Positions 53,227 to 63,035 of a stretch of DNA of 64,000 nucleotides are shown piece after piece; within the stretch, counting starts at the first letter, position 1, and every line of letters begins with the position of its first letter. A program made the translations under genes and the position numbers. The stretch is taken from contig JAVBQJ010000085.1 of the NCBI GenBank assembly GCA_031549115.1, positions 1 through 64,000 on the forward strand. Reading direction: 5' to 3'. The notes beneath the pieces are model-generated. The model saw only the letters and a program-made list of their open reading frames with translations. It ran no database searches and had not been told where the DNA came from. Source of the DNA: JAVBQJ01 sp031549115. Its GTDB lineage: Bacteria; Verrucomicrobiota; Lentisphaeria; Victivallales; Victivallaceae.

Positions 53227-55041
53227 TTATTCCATGTCGGAGGCGGATTTGCCGCGCATCCGGCGCCGCTCCAGCTCGGTCAGGAACAGCTTCCGCAGCC
53301 GGATCGACTTCGGCGTGATTTCGACCAGTTCGTCGTCGTCGATGTATTCCAACGCCTGCTCCAGACTCAGCTTGCGGGCCGGAGCGATCTTCAGCGCCTT
53401 GTCCGAACCGGAGGCGCGCATGTTGGTCAACTGCTTCGCCCGTTGCACGTTGACGATCAGATCGCCGTCCTTGCAGTGTTCGCCGACGATCATGCCTTCG
53501 TAGGTTTCGACGTTCGGGTCGATGAAGAAAAAGCCGCGCTGCTGCAGAGCGTCAATCGCATACGCCATCGCTTTTCCCTCCGCCATGCTGATCAATACAC
53601 CGACCTGGCGCTGCGGAATCTCGCCCTTGAACGGAGCGTAATTTTCAAAGCGGTGCGAAACGATCGCCTCGCCGGTGCTCAAGGTCAACGCCCGGCTGCG
53701 GAAACCGATCAGGCCGCGGGTCGGAATCATGAACTCCAGCATCTGCCGATCGCCGCGGGATTCCATCTGAATCAATTCGCCCTTGCGCATCCCCGCCAGC
53801 TCGATCATGCGGCCGGCATATTCGCCGGGCACGTCGACCGACAGGATTTCGATGGGTTCGCACTTGACCCCGTCGATGGTCCGGCAGATCACCTGCGGCT
53901 TGGCCACCGCCATTTCGTACCCCTCGCGCCGCATGGTTTCGACCAGAATCGACAGATGCAGCAAACCACGTCCGGACACCTTGAAGGCGTCGCCGGAGGT
54001 TTCTTCCACCCGCAGCGCCACGTCGCGCTCGATTTCCAGAAACAGCCGCTCCCGCAGGTGGCGGCTGGAGACAAACTTACCTTCCTTGCCGTAAAACGGC
54101 GAATCGTTGATCCGGAACTGCATCGAAATCGTCGGCTCGTCGATCGCGATCGGCGGCATCGCCTCCGGGGCTTCGCTGTCGGCAATGGTGTCGGATATAT
54201 CGATGTCTTCGACACCGACCACCGCGCAAAGGTCGCCGCAGGACACCACCGTGGTCGCTTCGCGGGCGATGCCTTCGAAGGTCAAAAGCTGTTTGATATG
54301 AATCGGATGCGACCTCCCGTCCCGCTTGATCACCGTCAGCGGCCGCGACAGATCCAGCGTGCCGCGGTAAACCCGGCCGATGCCGATGCGGCCGACGAAG
54401 TTGGAATAATCCAGGGTCGCAATCTGCATTTGCACCGGTCCATCCAGCTGCTTCGGCGCCGGGATGTATTCGAGAATGGCGTCCATCAGGGGCAAAATCG
54501 ATTCCCGCGGATCCTTCAGGTTGCGTACCGCCCAACCGTCGCGTCCCGAAGCGTAAAGCAGCGGGAAATCCAACTGCTCGTCGCTGGCGTTCAACTCGCA
54601 AAAGAGATCGAACACTTTGGAGTGAACCACATCCGGACGCGCATCCGGTTTGTCGACCTTGTTGATGACCACCACCGGACGCAGGTTCAACTGCAGCGCC
54701 TTGTCCAGCACGAAACGGGTCTGCGGCATCGGTCCTTCGGCCGAGTCGACCAACAGAATCACGCCGTCGGCCAGCTTCAGCACCCGCTCCACCTGGCCGC
54801 CGAAGTCGCTGTGCCCCGGGGTATCGAGGACGTTGATTTTCACCCCTTTGTACTGAATCGAAATATTCTTCGCCAGAATGGTGATGCCGCGCTCGCGCTC
54901 CAGATCGTTGCTGTCGAGGAAGCACTCCGCCACCTCCTGATGGCTCCGGAAAACCTGAGCCTGCTTTAAAAGTTCGTCCACCAGTGTCGTCTTGCCATGG
55001 TCGACGTGAGCGATGATGGCGATGTTTCTGAGTTCCCGCAT
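53227..55041 (-). CDS. typA: translational GTPase TypA/BipA
   Basis: 604 residues, normal for TypA. G1 is AHVDHGKTTL (near residue 11), G2 area RERGITILAKN, G3 DTPGHSDFGGQVER, G4 NKVDKPDARPD. It is a ribosome-associated GTPase that helps 50S assembly and stress responses. The start MRELRNIAIIAHVDHGKT at 55041 matches the family; a longer frame adds 14 non-homologous residues. It has its own promoter and terminator. Confidence 0.96.
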   Translation of the reverse strand: MRELRNIAIIAHVDHGKTTLVDELLKQAQVFRSHQEVAECFLDSNDLERERGITILAKNISIQYKGVKINVLDTPGHSDFGGQVERVLKLADGVILLVDSAEGPMPQTRFVLDKALQLNLRPVVVINKVDKPDARPDVVHSKVFDLFCELNASDEQLDFPLLYASGRDGWAVRNLKDPRESILPLMDAILEYIPAPKQLDGPVQMQIATLDYSNFVGRIGIGRVYRGTLDLSRPLTVIKRDGRSHPIHIKQLLTFEGIAREATTVVSCGDLCAVVGVEDIDISDTIADSEAPEAMPPIAIDEPTISMQFRINDSPFYGKEGKFVSSRHLRERLFLEIERDVALRVEETSGDAFKVSGRGLLHLSILVETMRREGYEMAVAKPQVICRTIDGVKCEPIEILSVDVPGEYAGRMIELAGMRKGELIQMESRGDRQMLEFMIPTRGLIGFRSRALTLSTGEAIVSHRFENYAPFKGEIPQRQVGVLISMAEGKAMAYAIDALQQRGFFFIDPNVETYEGMIVGEHCKDGDLIVNVQRAKQLTNMRASGSDKALKIAPARKLSLEQALEYIDDDELVEITPKSIRLRKLFLTELERRRMRGKSASDME

Positions 55042-55092
55042 GATAATTTTGCGCCTTCGGTAAGTTGCTCCAAGTTGAATCAAACGGCTTAT

Positions 55093-55120
55093 ACTATAGC
55101 ACGAAATCGGCGTTTATCAA
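55093..55120 (-). promoter_or_regulatory. promoter of typA
   Basis: Minus strand: TTGATA (55120-55115), 16-base spacer, TATAGT (55098-55093). It lies in the 304-bp divergent gap 55042-55345, which holds only this promoter and the one at 55253; no gene is seen there. Confidence 0.65.
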
Positions 55121-55252
55121 TGCCCATGAATGACTTTGTACGTTCTTTTTTTATTTCCGGCGCTGCCGATTCCGGAACCGGATCGCCGCCGTAAGCAAAA
55201 AAAATGCAAATAAAAGCACCAGAGGCAGTACAACGGTTTGAAAAAACGAGTT

Positions 55253-55280
55253 TTGTCGTGTAAATTATTGAGAATATAGA
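55253..55280 (+). promoter_or_regulatory. probable promoter of gltA
   Basis: TTGTCG (55253-55258), 16-base spacer, TATAGA (55275-55280). An AAGGAGG ribosome site at 55327-55333 precedes the ATG at 55346. Confidence 0.5.
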
Positions 55281-55345
55281 CAGAAAACGGACACAAGCCG
55301 TATCGCCGAGGGAGTTGGAGAGAGTCAAGGAGGACCTAAAATAAG

Positions 55346-56626
55346 ATGACGAATCGAATTGTTGCCGAAAAATATGCCATTCTGAAGCTCGATGAACGGG
55401 AAATCGCCTTGCCGATCATCATCGGTACCGAAGGCGAACGCGGAATTGACATCAGCTCACTGCGCAAAGAGACCGGCTTCGTCACCATCGACCCCAGTTT
55501 CATGAATACGGCCAGCTGCTATAGTGAAATCACCTTTATCGACGGCGAACAGGGGATCCTGCGCTATCGCGGCATCCCGGTGGAAACGCTGGTGCGCAAA
55601 GCCAGCTTCACCCAGGTGGCCTATCTGTTGATCCACGGCGAACTGCCGAGCGAGGAACGGCGCGCCAAGTTCTCCAAGCTGCTGAATACCTATTCGCTGC
55701 TGCACGAGGACATGCGCCACTTTTTCGACCGCTTCCCGCGCGGGGCGCACCCGATGCACATTCTGTCCACCATGATCAATGCGTTGGCGGCATTTTACCC
55801 GAATGTCGATTTGCTGTCGCTCTCCGAAGACATCGACAGCTCCACCACCCGGTTGATTTCGACGGTGCGCACGATGGCGGCATTCGCCTACAAAAAATCG
55901 ATCGGCGAACCGGTGGTCTATCCGCGTCACGATCTGCCCTATTGCGCCAACTTCCTGAATATGATGTTCGATTCGCCGGTGGCGCCGTACGAGATCAAGC
56001 CGGAAGCGGTCCGGATCCTGAATGTGCTCTTCATCCTCCATGCCGACCACGAGCAGAATTGTTCGACGGCGACGGTCCGCACCATCGGCAGCGCCCAGGT
56101 CAATTTGTACGCGACGATTTCGGCGGGGATCAGCGCACTGTCCGGACCGCTGCACGGCGGCGCCAACCAGGCGGTGATGGAGATGCTCGAGGAGATCGTC
56201 CGCGACGGCAACGTGCAGAAGTACATCGACCGCGCCAAGGACAAGAGCAACCCGTACCGGCTGATGGGTTTCGGACACCGGGTCTACAAGACCTACGACC
56301 CGCGCGCCGCCATCATCAAGGAAGAGTGCCGCCGGTTCCTCGCAACGATGAAGGTCAACGACCCGTTGCTGGACGCGGCCATGGAATTGGAAGAGCGGGT
56401 GCTGGCCGACGCTTATTTCACCGAACGGCACCTGTATCCGAACGTCGACTTCTACAGCGGCCTGATCTACCGGGCGCTCGGGATTCCGGAGAACATGTTT
56501 ACCGTGATGTTCGCCCTGGCCCGTCTGCCCGGTTGGATCGCCCATTGGAAGGAAATGATCGGCACCAATACCAAAATCACCCGGCCGCGTCAGATTTATA
56601 CCGGCAAAACGCCGCAAGACATATAA
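55346..56626 (+). CDS. gltA: citrate synthase
   Basis: 426 residues, type I bacterial length. It joins acetyl-CoA and oxaloacetate. Seen: GSFMNTASCYSEITFIDGEQGILRYRGIPVE-type N-terminus, HADHEQNCSTATVR (first active-site histidine), ALSGPLHGGANQAVMEML, MGFGHRVYKTYDPRA (second histidine), and a C-terminal WKEMIGTNTKITRPRQIY. It heads a same-strand run with leuA, a carboxypeptidase and trpB. Confidence 0.96.
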   Translation: MTNRIVAEKYAILKLDEREIALPIIIGTEGERGIDISSLRKETGFVTIDPSFMNTASCYSEITFIDGEQGILRYRGIPVETLVRKASFTQVAYLLIHGELPSEERRAKFSKLLNTYSLLHEDMRHFFDRFPRGAHPMHILSTMINALAAFYPNVDLLSLSEDIDSSTTRLISTVRTMAAFAYKKSIGEPVVYPRHDLPYCANFLNMMFDSPVAPYEIKPEAVRILNVLFILHADHEQNCSTATVRTIGSAQVNLYATISAGISALSGPLHGGANQAVMEMLEEIVRDGNVQKYIDRAKDKSNPYRLMGFGHRVYKTYDPRAAIIKEECRRFLATMKVNDPLLDAAMELEERVLADAYFTERHLYPNVDFYSGLIYRALGIPENMFTVMFALARLPGWIAHWKEMIGTNTKITRPRQIYTGKTPQDI

Positions 56627-56698
56627 AAACGATCCCGCTTCCCGGGAAAAGACAGAGGACAGGCCCGGCAGCTTCCGGACCTGAGCAAGGTATAAAAA

Positions 56699-58396
56699 AT
56701 GAAGGACAGTTTCCCGAAATACCGCTATCCGCAACCCATCGCCATTACGGACCGGGAGTGGCCCGACCGTGTTCTGGAACATGCCCCGCTGTGGGCGTCG
56801 GTCGACCTGCGCGACGGCAACCAGGCGTTGCCGGTTCCGATGGACCCGACCAAGAAGTTGGAATATTTCCGGATGTTGACGAAAATCGGCTTCAAGGATA
56901 TCGAAGTCGCCTTTCCGTCGGCCTCGCAGGATGACTTCGACTTCGTCCGCGGCCTGATCGAGAAAAAACGCATCCCCGCCGGCGTCCGCATCGCCGTATT
57001 GACGCAGGCGCGGCGCCACCTGATCGAGCGGACGGTGGCATCGCTCCAGGGCGTGGAGTGCGCCGTTTTGCACATGTACGTGGCCACCAGCGATCTGCAT
57101 GGGAAGTTCGTCTTCGGCGGCAACCGTGACGCCGTAAAACAGATGGCCGTCGACGGTACCCGGTACTGCAAGGAAGAACTGACCAAGGCCGGATTGTTCG
57201 GGAAAGTCGCCTATGAATTTTCGCCCGAAGAGTTTTCCGACAGCGATCTCGATTTCACGCTGGAGCTCTGCTCCGCCGTCAAGGAAGCCTGGGGACCGTG
57301 CCGCAAGGAGGATTTCATCCTCAATCTGCCCGCCACCGTCGAACGGCGCCCGCCCAACCAATACGCGGATATGATCGAATACTTCCGCAAGCATTATGCC
57401 TACGGCGCCGAAACCACACTGAGCATTCACGCGCACAACGATCAGGGGTGCGCGGTGGCGGCGAGCGAACTGGCGCTGCTGGCCGGAGCGGAGCGGGCCG
57501 AGGGGACCATCTTCGGACACGGCGAACGTACCGGCAATCTGGACGTACTGGTGCTGGCGCTGAACCTGCAGTCGCGGGGTCTGGATACCGGGCTGGATTT
57601 TTCCAATCTGCCCGAAGTCATTCACACGGTCGAAGCCGCCTCCGGCATCGATGTGCATCCGCGCCACCCGTACGCGGGTTCGCTGGTATTCACCGCGTTT
57701 TCCGGTTCCCATCAGGATGCCATCCGCAAAGGCCTGGAGCTGCGCGACGAAACCGAGGACTTTTTCCATCAGGGCTGGAAGGTTCCGTATCTGCATATCG
57801 ACCCGGCTGACCTGGGGCTGCAGTACCGCAAGCTGATTCGCATCAACAGCCAGTCCGGCAAGGGTGGAATCGCGTTCATTCTCGAAAAAGAATACGGTAT
57901 TTTCCCGCCCAAGGCGATGCACCCGGAGATCGGCCGCGTCGTCCAACAGGTGGTCGATTCGGTCGGCGGCGAAATCGATGCGTTTCAGCTGCTCACGATT
58001 TTCACCGAACACTTCGTCAACATTACCGGCCCGTTCCGGATGACCGACTTCAACCGGGAAATTCTCAGCCATGAGAAAGGCGACCATATCGGCGTCACCT
58101 TCCGGTGGTGGAACGGCGAAGAGTCCAACGAGCTGGCCGGCGAAGGCAACGGACCTTTGTCCGCGGTCAAACATGCGCTGGACGTCTGCCCCGGCGTCCC
58201 GGAATTCGAACTTGCCGACTTTTCCGAGCGGACGCTGGGCGGCAGCGCGGACGCCAAGGCGCTCGCTTTCGTCGGAATCCGGCTGCTGCAGGGCGATCAC
58301 CGGCTGATTTACGGCGCCGGCGAACATTCGAATATCGACCGGGCCGCGATCAGCGCATTGATCAGCGCGTTGAACCGGGCAGTCAACAATCGATAA
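56699..58396 (+). CDS. leuA: 2-isopropylmalate synthase
   Basis: 565 residues, the longer leuA type. It condenses acetyl-CoA and 2-oxoisovalerate in leucine synthesis. Seen: LWASVDLRDGNQALPVPMDPTKK (metal and substrate site), SIHAHNDQGCAVAASELALLAGAERAEGTIFGHGERTGNLD (HxH motif) and a full C-terminal allosteric LeuA domain (FELADFSERTLGGSADAKALAFVGI), so feedback by leucine is expected. It sits 72 bases after gltA. Confidence 0.95.
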   Translation: MKDSFPKYRYPQPIAITDREWPDRVLEHAPLWASVDLRDGNQALPVPMDPTKKLEYFRMLTKIGFKDIEVAFPSASQDDFDFVRGLIEKKRIPAGVRIAVLTQARRHLIERTVASLQGVECAVLHMYVATSDLHGKFVFGGNRDAVKQMAVDGTRYCKEELTKAGLFGKVAYEFSPEEFSDSDLDFTLELCSAVKEAWGPCRKEDFILNLPATVERRPPNQYADMIEYFRKHYAYGAETTLSIHAHNDQGCAVAASELALLAGAERAEGTIFGHGERTGNLDVLVLALNLQSRGLDTGLDFSNLPEVIHTVEAASGIDVHPRHPYAGSLVFTAFSGSHQDAIRKGLELRDETEDFFHQGWKVPYLHIDPADLGLQYRKLIRINSQSGKGGIAFILEKEYGIFPPKAMHPEIGRVVQQVVDSVGGEIDAFQLLTIFTEHFVNITGPFRMTDFNREILSHEKGDHIGVTFRWWNGEESNELAGEGNGPLSAVKHALDVCPGVPEFELADFSERTLGGSADAKALAFVGIRLLQGDHRLIYGAGEHSNIDRAAISALISALNRAVNNR

Positions 58397-58405
58397 GGTG
58401 TTACC

Positions 58406-59794
58406 ATGGCACAAACGCAGATGTACACTCCCGGACGCCGTCCGGGAAACCGGCAGGAACGCAAGTCCGGAGGAAAAGGCGGCCGTATTCTGGCATTTCT
58501 GATTCTGCTGGTGTGCGCCGGCCTGCTGGGGTGGTGGCTTCTGGTTCCGAGCGGCAGTGCGCGGAAAGACGCGGCGGCGCAGTCGCTGCTGCAGCGCAGC
58601 AAGCAAGCCCGGACGCAATGGATCGAAGCCAACCGCAAACTGCAGGATGCCCAGACCAGGCAGGAGCCTACCGCCAAATTGGAAGCGGAACTGGCCGCCG
58701 CAACGGACGCCTGGGCCGCGGCCGAACGCGAATTGCAGGACAAAATTGCCGCCGGCCGCACCGCTTGGAATCAGGCGCAGGAGCAATTAAAGCAAAACCC
58801 CGCCTCCACGGCATTGCAGGCGCAAATTGCCGCCATCGAAGCGGATTTGCTGAAGTTGGGCGCGACGCCCGAGCCGCCTCCGCCTCCGGCCCGCTTCCGG
58901 CAGACGCCGTCCAATCCCCGCTTCGGTCAACCCTTCGACCGTTCGCAGGCCAAGGTGGGCGACTTGAATTTCCCCGGCGGCGGCGGCCGCAAGCCGACTT
59001 CGAGCGCGGACGCCACTTCCGGAATTCTGGTGGATTTGAACAGCCGCAAAGTGTTGTGGGAAAAAAATCCCGACAAGAGCGTGCCGATCGCTTCCATGGT
59101 AAAGATGATGACAATGCTGCTGGCGATGGAGGGGTTGGAAGCGCACCCGGAGTGGAATTTGAATACGCCGATTCCGGTGACCCGGATTGCCACGAAGGTC
59201 CCGCGCACCGGGGTTATCTACCTGGATGTGCGTGAAACCCTGCCCTTTTCCGATTATATGAAAGCAATCGCGGTGAAAAGCGCCAACGACGCCGCCTACC
59301 AGATGGCCGAGTTTATCGGCGAAGGCGATGCCGACAAGTTCATCGCCCGGATGAATTCGCGCGCCAGGGAACTGGGTATGACCGGCAGTAAATTCATCAG
59401 CCCCTGCGGGCTTCCTGACCGGGAGCGCGGCAATTCGCTGAGCACGGCGGCGGATCTGGTGAAGCTGTCCGAAGAGTTGCTCCAATACCCGACGGTGATG
59501 GAGTATACCTCTTTGCAGACGGCGGAACTGAAGCGCGATCTGGTACCGGGAGGAAAAACCCTGCTGACCACCACCAATAAGCTGGTCAATCCGCGCTGGC
59601 CCGGCGTCGACGGACTGAAAACCGGTTATATCGATGAGTCCGGGTTCTGCGTGACCGTCAGTTGTCTGCGCAACGGGCGACGCCTGATCGCGGTGGTGAC
59701 CGGGTACAAAACCGCCAATGACCGCGACCGTTTCTGCCGCCAGCTGCTGAACTGGGGTTACGACCGGGCGCAGGAATTGGAACAGGGACGTTGA
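58406..59794 (+). CDS. D-alanyl-D-alanine carboxypeptidase (PBP5-type)
   Basis: 462 residues. One N-terminal membrane helix (ILAFLILLVCAGLLGWWLL) is followed by a predicted coiled coil (about 50-150, repeated QxxL/ELxxA pattern) and a short proline-rich linker, then the S11 peptidase: active-site Ser230 in ASMVK (Lys233), SxN at 292-294 (SAN) and KTG at 405-407. It trims the terminal D-Ala from peptidoglycan stem peptides in the periplasm. The coiled-coil spacer is unusual; PBP5 normally has a cleaved signal and a C-terminal anchor. Confidence 0.88.
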   Translation: MAQTQMYTPGRRPGNRQERKSGGKGGRILAFLILLVCAGLLGWWLLVPSGSARKDAAAQSLLQRSKQARTQWIEANRKLQDAQTRQEPTAKLEAELAAATDAWAAAERELQDKIAAGRTAWNQAQEQLKQNPASTALQAQIAAIEADLLKLGATPEPPPPPARFRQTPSNPRFGQPFDRSQAKVGDLNFPGGGGRKPTSSADATSGILVDLNSRKVLWEKNPDKSVPIASMVKMMTMLLAMEGLEAHPEWNLNTPIPVTRIATKVPRTGVIYLDVRETLPFSDYMKAIAVKSANDAAYQMAEFIGEGDADKFIARMNSRARELGMTGSKFISPCGLPDRERGNSLSTAADLVKLSEELLQYPTVMEYTSLQTAELKRDLVPGGKTLLTTTNKLVNPRWPGVDGLKTGYIDESGFCVTVSCLRNGRRLIAVVTGYKTANDRDRFCRQLLNWGYDRAQELEQGR

Positions 59795-59822
59795 AATTAT
59801 CACAACAGGAGTTGATGTCAGA

Positions 59823-61055
59823 ATGGATTACAGAACTTATTTTCACCAGTATCCGGATCGTCATGGGCGCTTCGGCACCTACGGCGGCGCGATCCTGCCG
59901 CCCGAATTGAAGGTGGCTTTCGAGGAAATCGGCGATGCCTACCAGGCCATCTGCCACTCGGCGCAGTTCATCAGTGAATTACGCCGGATCCGCAAGGAAT
60001 TTCAGGGACGCCCGACGCCGGTTTACCATTGCAACCGACTGTCGCGCAAGCTGGGCAACTGCCAGATCTATTTGAAGCGCGAAGACCTCAATCATACCGG
60101 CGCGCACAAGTTGAATCATTGTATGGGCGAAGGCCTGCTCGCCAAGTTCATGGGCAAAAAACGCCTGATCGCGGAAACCGGAGCCGGGCAGCACGGCGTG
60201 GCGCTGGCCACCGCGGCGGCATACTTCGGTCTGGAATGCGAAATTCACATGGGTGAAGTCGACATCGCCAAACAGGCGCCGAACGTCACCCGGATGAAAA
60301 TCCTCGGTGCCAAGGTGGTTCCGGTTTCGCACGGCCTGAAAACCTTGAAGGAGGCGGTCGACTCCGCCTTTGAAGCCTATCTGGCCAATTACAAGGATTC
60401 GATCTACTGCATCGGGTCGGCGCTGGGTCCGCATCCGTTCCCGCTGATGGTGCGGGATTTCCAGATGTGCATCGGCCTCGAGGCGCGGGAGCAGTTCCTC
60501 GAAATGACCGGGATTCTCCCGGATGTGGTGACGGCTTGCGTCGGCGGCGGCAGCAACGCGGCCGGCATGTTTTCCGGTTTCCTCAACGATCCGGTCGAAA
60601 TCCACGGCGTGGAACCGCTCGGCACCGGTTCGGGGCTGGGGCAGCACGCGGCGACCGTAACCTATGGCAAACCGGGGTCGCTGCACGGCTTCGACAGCCT
60701 GCTGCTGCAGGACGAAAACGGCGATCCGTTGCCGGTATATTCGATCGCCTCGGGGTTGGATTATCCGGGGGTGGGACCGGAGCACGCGTTCTGGCACGAG
60801 CTCGGCCGGGTCAAGTACGTCTCGGCCAACGACGAGGAGGCGGTCGACGCGTTCTTCAAGCTGTCGCGCTACGAAGGCATCATCCCGGCGCTGGAAAGCT
60901 CGCATGCCGTCGCGCACGCGATGCGGCTGGCCAAAGAACGCCATACCGGCGCCATTCTGGTCTGCTGCTCCGGCCGCGGCGACAAGGATGTCGATTATGT
61001 CGTCGAGCATTACGGCTACGGCGAAAATTACCGTTTCCCGGAAGACCAAGCGTAA
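59823..61055 (+). CDS. trpB: tryptophan synthase beta chain
   Basis: 410 residues. The PLP lysine is Lys96 in GAHKLNHCMGEGLLAKFMGKKRLIAETGAGQHGVA, the glutamate in ETGAGQHG and the GSALGPHPFPLMVRDFQ loop. It makes tryptophan from indole and serine. The usual HKINN after the lysine region reads HKLNHC here, a departure from ordinary TrpB. No trpA follows; a terminator does. It may serve as a stand-alone indole-recycling beta chain. Confidence 0.9.
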   Translation: MDYRTYFHQYPDRHGRFGTYGGAILPPELKVAFEEIGDAYQAICHSAQFISELRRIRKEFQGRPTPVYHCNRLSRKLGNCQIYLKREDLNHTGAHKLNHCMGEGLLAKFMGKKRLIAETGAGQHGVALATAAAYFGLECEIHMGEVDIAKQAPNVTRMKILGAKVVPVSHGLKTLKEAVDSAFEAYLANYKDSIYCIGSALGPHPFPLMVRDFQMCIGLEAREQFLEMTGILPDVVTACVGGGSNAAGMFSGFLNDPVEIHGVEPLGTGSGLGQHAATVTYGKPGSLHGFDSLLLQDENGDPLPVYSIASGLDYPGVGPEHAFWHELGRVKYVSANDEEAVDAFFKLSRYEGIIPALESSHAVAHAMRLAKERHTGAILVCCSGRGDKDVDYVVEHYGYGENYRFPEDQA

Positions 61056-61066
61056 GCAAGCCCAAG

Positions 61067-61101
61067 CGCCCGGACGGCCAACCGTCCGGGCGTTTGTTTT
61101 T
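61067..61101 (+). terminator. terminator after trpB
   Basis: A perfect 11-bp stem (CGCCCGGACGG with CCGTCCGGGCG), a four-base loop and TTTGTTTTT. It overlaps the end of the convergent gene by one base. Confidence 0.88.
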
Positions 61102-62114
61102 CACGGATCGAAGTAACGGAAGTCCGGCACCAATTCGTGCTTTATGATCATATATTTGACTTCGAGATAGCAGAATATTCCGGCGTTGTCCGGCATCACG
61201 ATCGACCCCTTCTCCGCCCCATAGGCCATCAGCCACTCCTCCACGGCTTCCGACGGGATCATTTTCAGCGTCAACGGCTCCGCTTCAAAGCCTTCGTCGG
61301 TTTTCAGTGAACAGACCGGGCAACACATCAGATGCTGTTTTTCGACCGCCGGTTCCTCCGGATACGCGTTGTAAAAGATCTGGGCATTGCGCTCCAGCTC
61401 CTGTACCCGCAGATGCAGCTCCACGCTCCCCGGAGCCGGCGCTGTTGCCCGCTTGAAATAATCCCGGACGATCGTCCGGATCCGCCCCTGGACCAGATCA
61501 TAGGAAATGGCGTGGGTGTTCAAGTCGGAAAAGCAGCTGCAAATCAACCGTTCCGAAGAAGGTTCGCCGGAGCGGCCCCACGGCTGCTCCGGCAGCCGGC
61601 CGGCGCCGACACCATAGCCCCAGCGGATAGTGTAATCGTTGTCCACCGGCCATATCTCGATTTTCCGGTGTTCCCGGCGCCAGATGCCCCGCGTCCAGCG
61701 CAGCAGATTGAGGACCCGGTACATCTGGCGTCCCCAGTCGATCGACCAGCTCAGGGTGAATCCTCCCGCTTCCGGCAGCGCAACCGGCTCCTCTTGAAGG
61801 TACTCGAAAATCGATTCACGCGACCAGAAAGACAGCAAATACCCCTCCGGCAGCGGTTTGGTATGGTTGATGAAATACGGCATGATATAATTCAATTGCG
61901 TGTTGAATGCCGCGACGAATTCGCGCCACCAATAATAATCATAGGCATTGACCGGCATTGCCGCGCCGCTGTAGTGTTGAAAAAACTTCGTTTCGAAGCC
62001 CCATCCGGCGGAAGAGACCGCCAACGAACGCTCATGCAGCGGCTCGATCAAACCGTACAAATCCTGAAACGAAACAAAGTGTCCATCCGGAAAAACCGTG
62101 TTGCGCCAGCTCAT
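61101..62114 (-). CDS. uncharacterised protein, possibly phage-structural
   Basis: 337 residues, no signal peptide or membrane segment, rich in tryptophan and tyrosine (FWSRESIFEYLQEE, YYWWREFVAAFN). A CCPVC pair near residue 280 could bind metal. Not recognised. It follows the next gene by 3 bases, so the three genes at the right edge form one operon. Confidence 0.55.
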   Translation of the reverse strand: MSWRNTVFPDGHFVSFQDLYGLIEPLHERSLAVSSAGWGFETKFFQHYSGAAMPVNAYDYYWWREFVAAFNTQLNYIMPYFINHTKPLPEGYLLSFWSRESIFEYLQEEPVALPEAGGFTLSWSIDWGRQMYRVLNLLRWTRGIWRREHRKIEIWPVDNDYTIRWGYGVGAGRLPEQPWGRSGEPSSERLICSCFSDLNTHAISYDLVQGRIRTIVRDYFKRATAPAPGSVELHLRVQELERNAQIFYNAYPEEPAVEKQHLMCCPVCSLKTDEGFEAEPLTLKMIPSEAVEEWLMAYGAEKGSIVMPDNAGIFCYLEVKYMIIKHELVPDFRYFDP

Positions 62115-62117
62115 GAT

Positions 62118-63035
62118 TCATATTCTCCAATACATCCGGACATCGCCGGAGCGGTACAATTGCTCCACACTGTTCCCCGTCACCTGGGCGAGCGGAATAT
62201 GCGAGCACGCGATATCGTCCAAGACCCGGACCGATTCCAGCTTTACCATGAAATCGATGGTAACCGTCCGCGTTTGCGCGTTGCCGGTTGCCCGCAGATA
62301 GACGATGCCGTTCTCCCGGGTCAGGTTCTGAACCGATACCGATACCGCCGACTGGTTGATCCCCCAATAAAAGCTGCCGGCGACAGCACTGTCCGGCTGG
62401 GCGGAATTGAATATCCGTATTTTGCCGTCCGTAGTCACTTCGACACAGAATGCGCCGAAGTAGCGCGCCGGCGTGATACCGCTATGCAGCAATACGACCC
62501 CATATCCGGCACCCGACTCCACCGACCGCCATATCAGCCGGTGGTATCCGGCCCCCACCGTCTCATAACCGGAGCCGACCGCTTCGACAAACTCATGCAG
62601 ACGGTTGGTCACCTTGACCGGCAGCATGATCGTGCCATGCAGCAATGCCCGTCCGGTCATCCCGGCGGAAATGGTTTCCAAAGCCACGGCGAAAAGCCCG
62701 GTCCGCTCCTGCCCGGAAAGCGGAGCGGCAAGCATTTCCGGCTCATTCTGATTCCAGCGTGCCGCCGCCGCGGCATCCGCGACCGTTTCGGGGGGGGCTG
62801 TCAGCCGTACCGGCCAATTGCTGTAAACCGGCACGTCGGGGGTAATCCGGATCTCGCTGCGCGCCGAAGCGGCGGTGCAATTCTCCAAACAGCTGATCCG
62901 GTACCCCGGAACCGTCCGCTCCACCGCCAGATGCCGTCCGCCGGTGATCACCGGCGGCGGCGGCAATTGTGCCGAAATCCGGGTTTGTTCGCCCCAGCGT
63001 TCCAAATGGATATTTTTTCCGGCAATCAGTTTCAT
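62118..63035 (-). CDS. uncharacterised protein, possibly phage tail-like
   Basis: 305 residues from ATG 63035, which overlaps the preceding stop by four bases. The N-terminus (MKLIAGKNIHLERWGEQTRISA) resembles the repeated turns of phage minor structural or tail-fibre proteins, and the rest is beta-rich (NLTRENGIVYLRATGNAQTRTVTIDF). This is a by-eye resemblance only. No signal peptide. Confidence 0.5.
   Translation of the reverse strand: MKLIAGKNIHLERWGEQTRISAQLPPPPVITGGRHLAVERTVPGYRISCLENCTAASARSEIRITPDVPVYSNWPVRLTAPPETVADAAAAARWNQNEPEMLAAPLSGQERTGLFAVALETISAGMTGRALLHGTIMLPVKVTNRLHEFVEAVGSGYETVGAGYHRLIWRSVESGAGYGVVLLHSGITPARYFGAFCVEVTTDGKIRIFNSAQPDSAVAGSFYWGINQSAVSVSVQNLTRENGIVYLRATGNAQTRTVTIDFMVKLESVRVLDDIACSHIPLAQVTGNSVEQLYRSGDVRMYWRI

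Noticed and set aside
55457..58786. Long open minus-strand frame (over 1100 codons) opposite gltA, leuA and the carboxypeptidase gene
   Set aside because: It is the mirror of three well-identified plus-strand genes with conserved motifs; high GC removes stop codons from the antisense. Its composition shows no domain.
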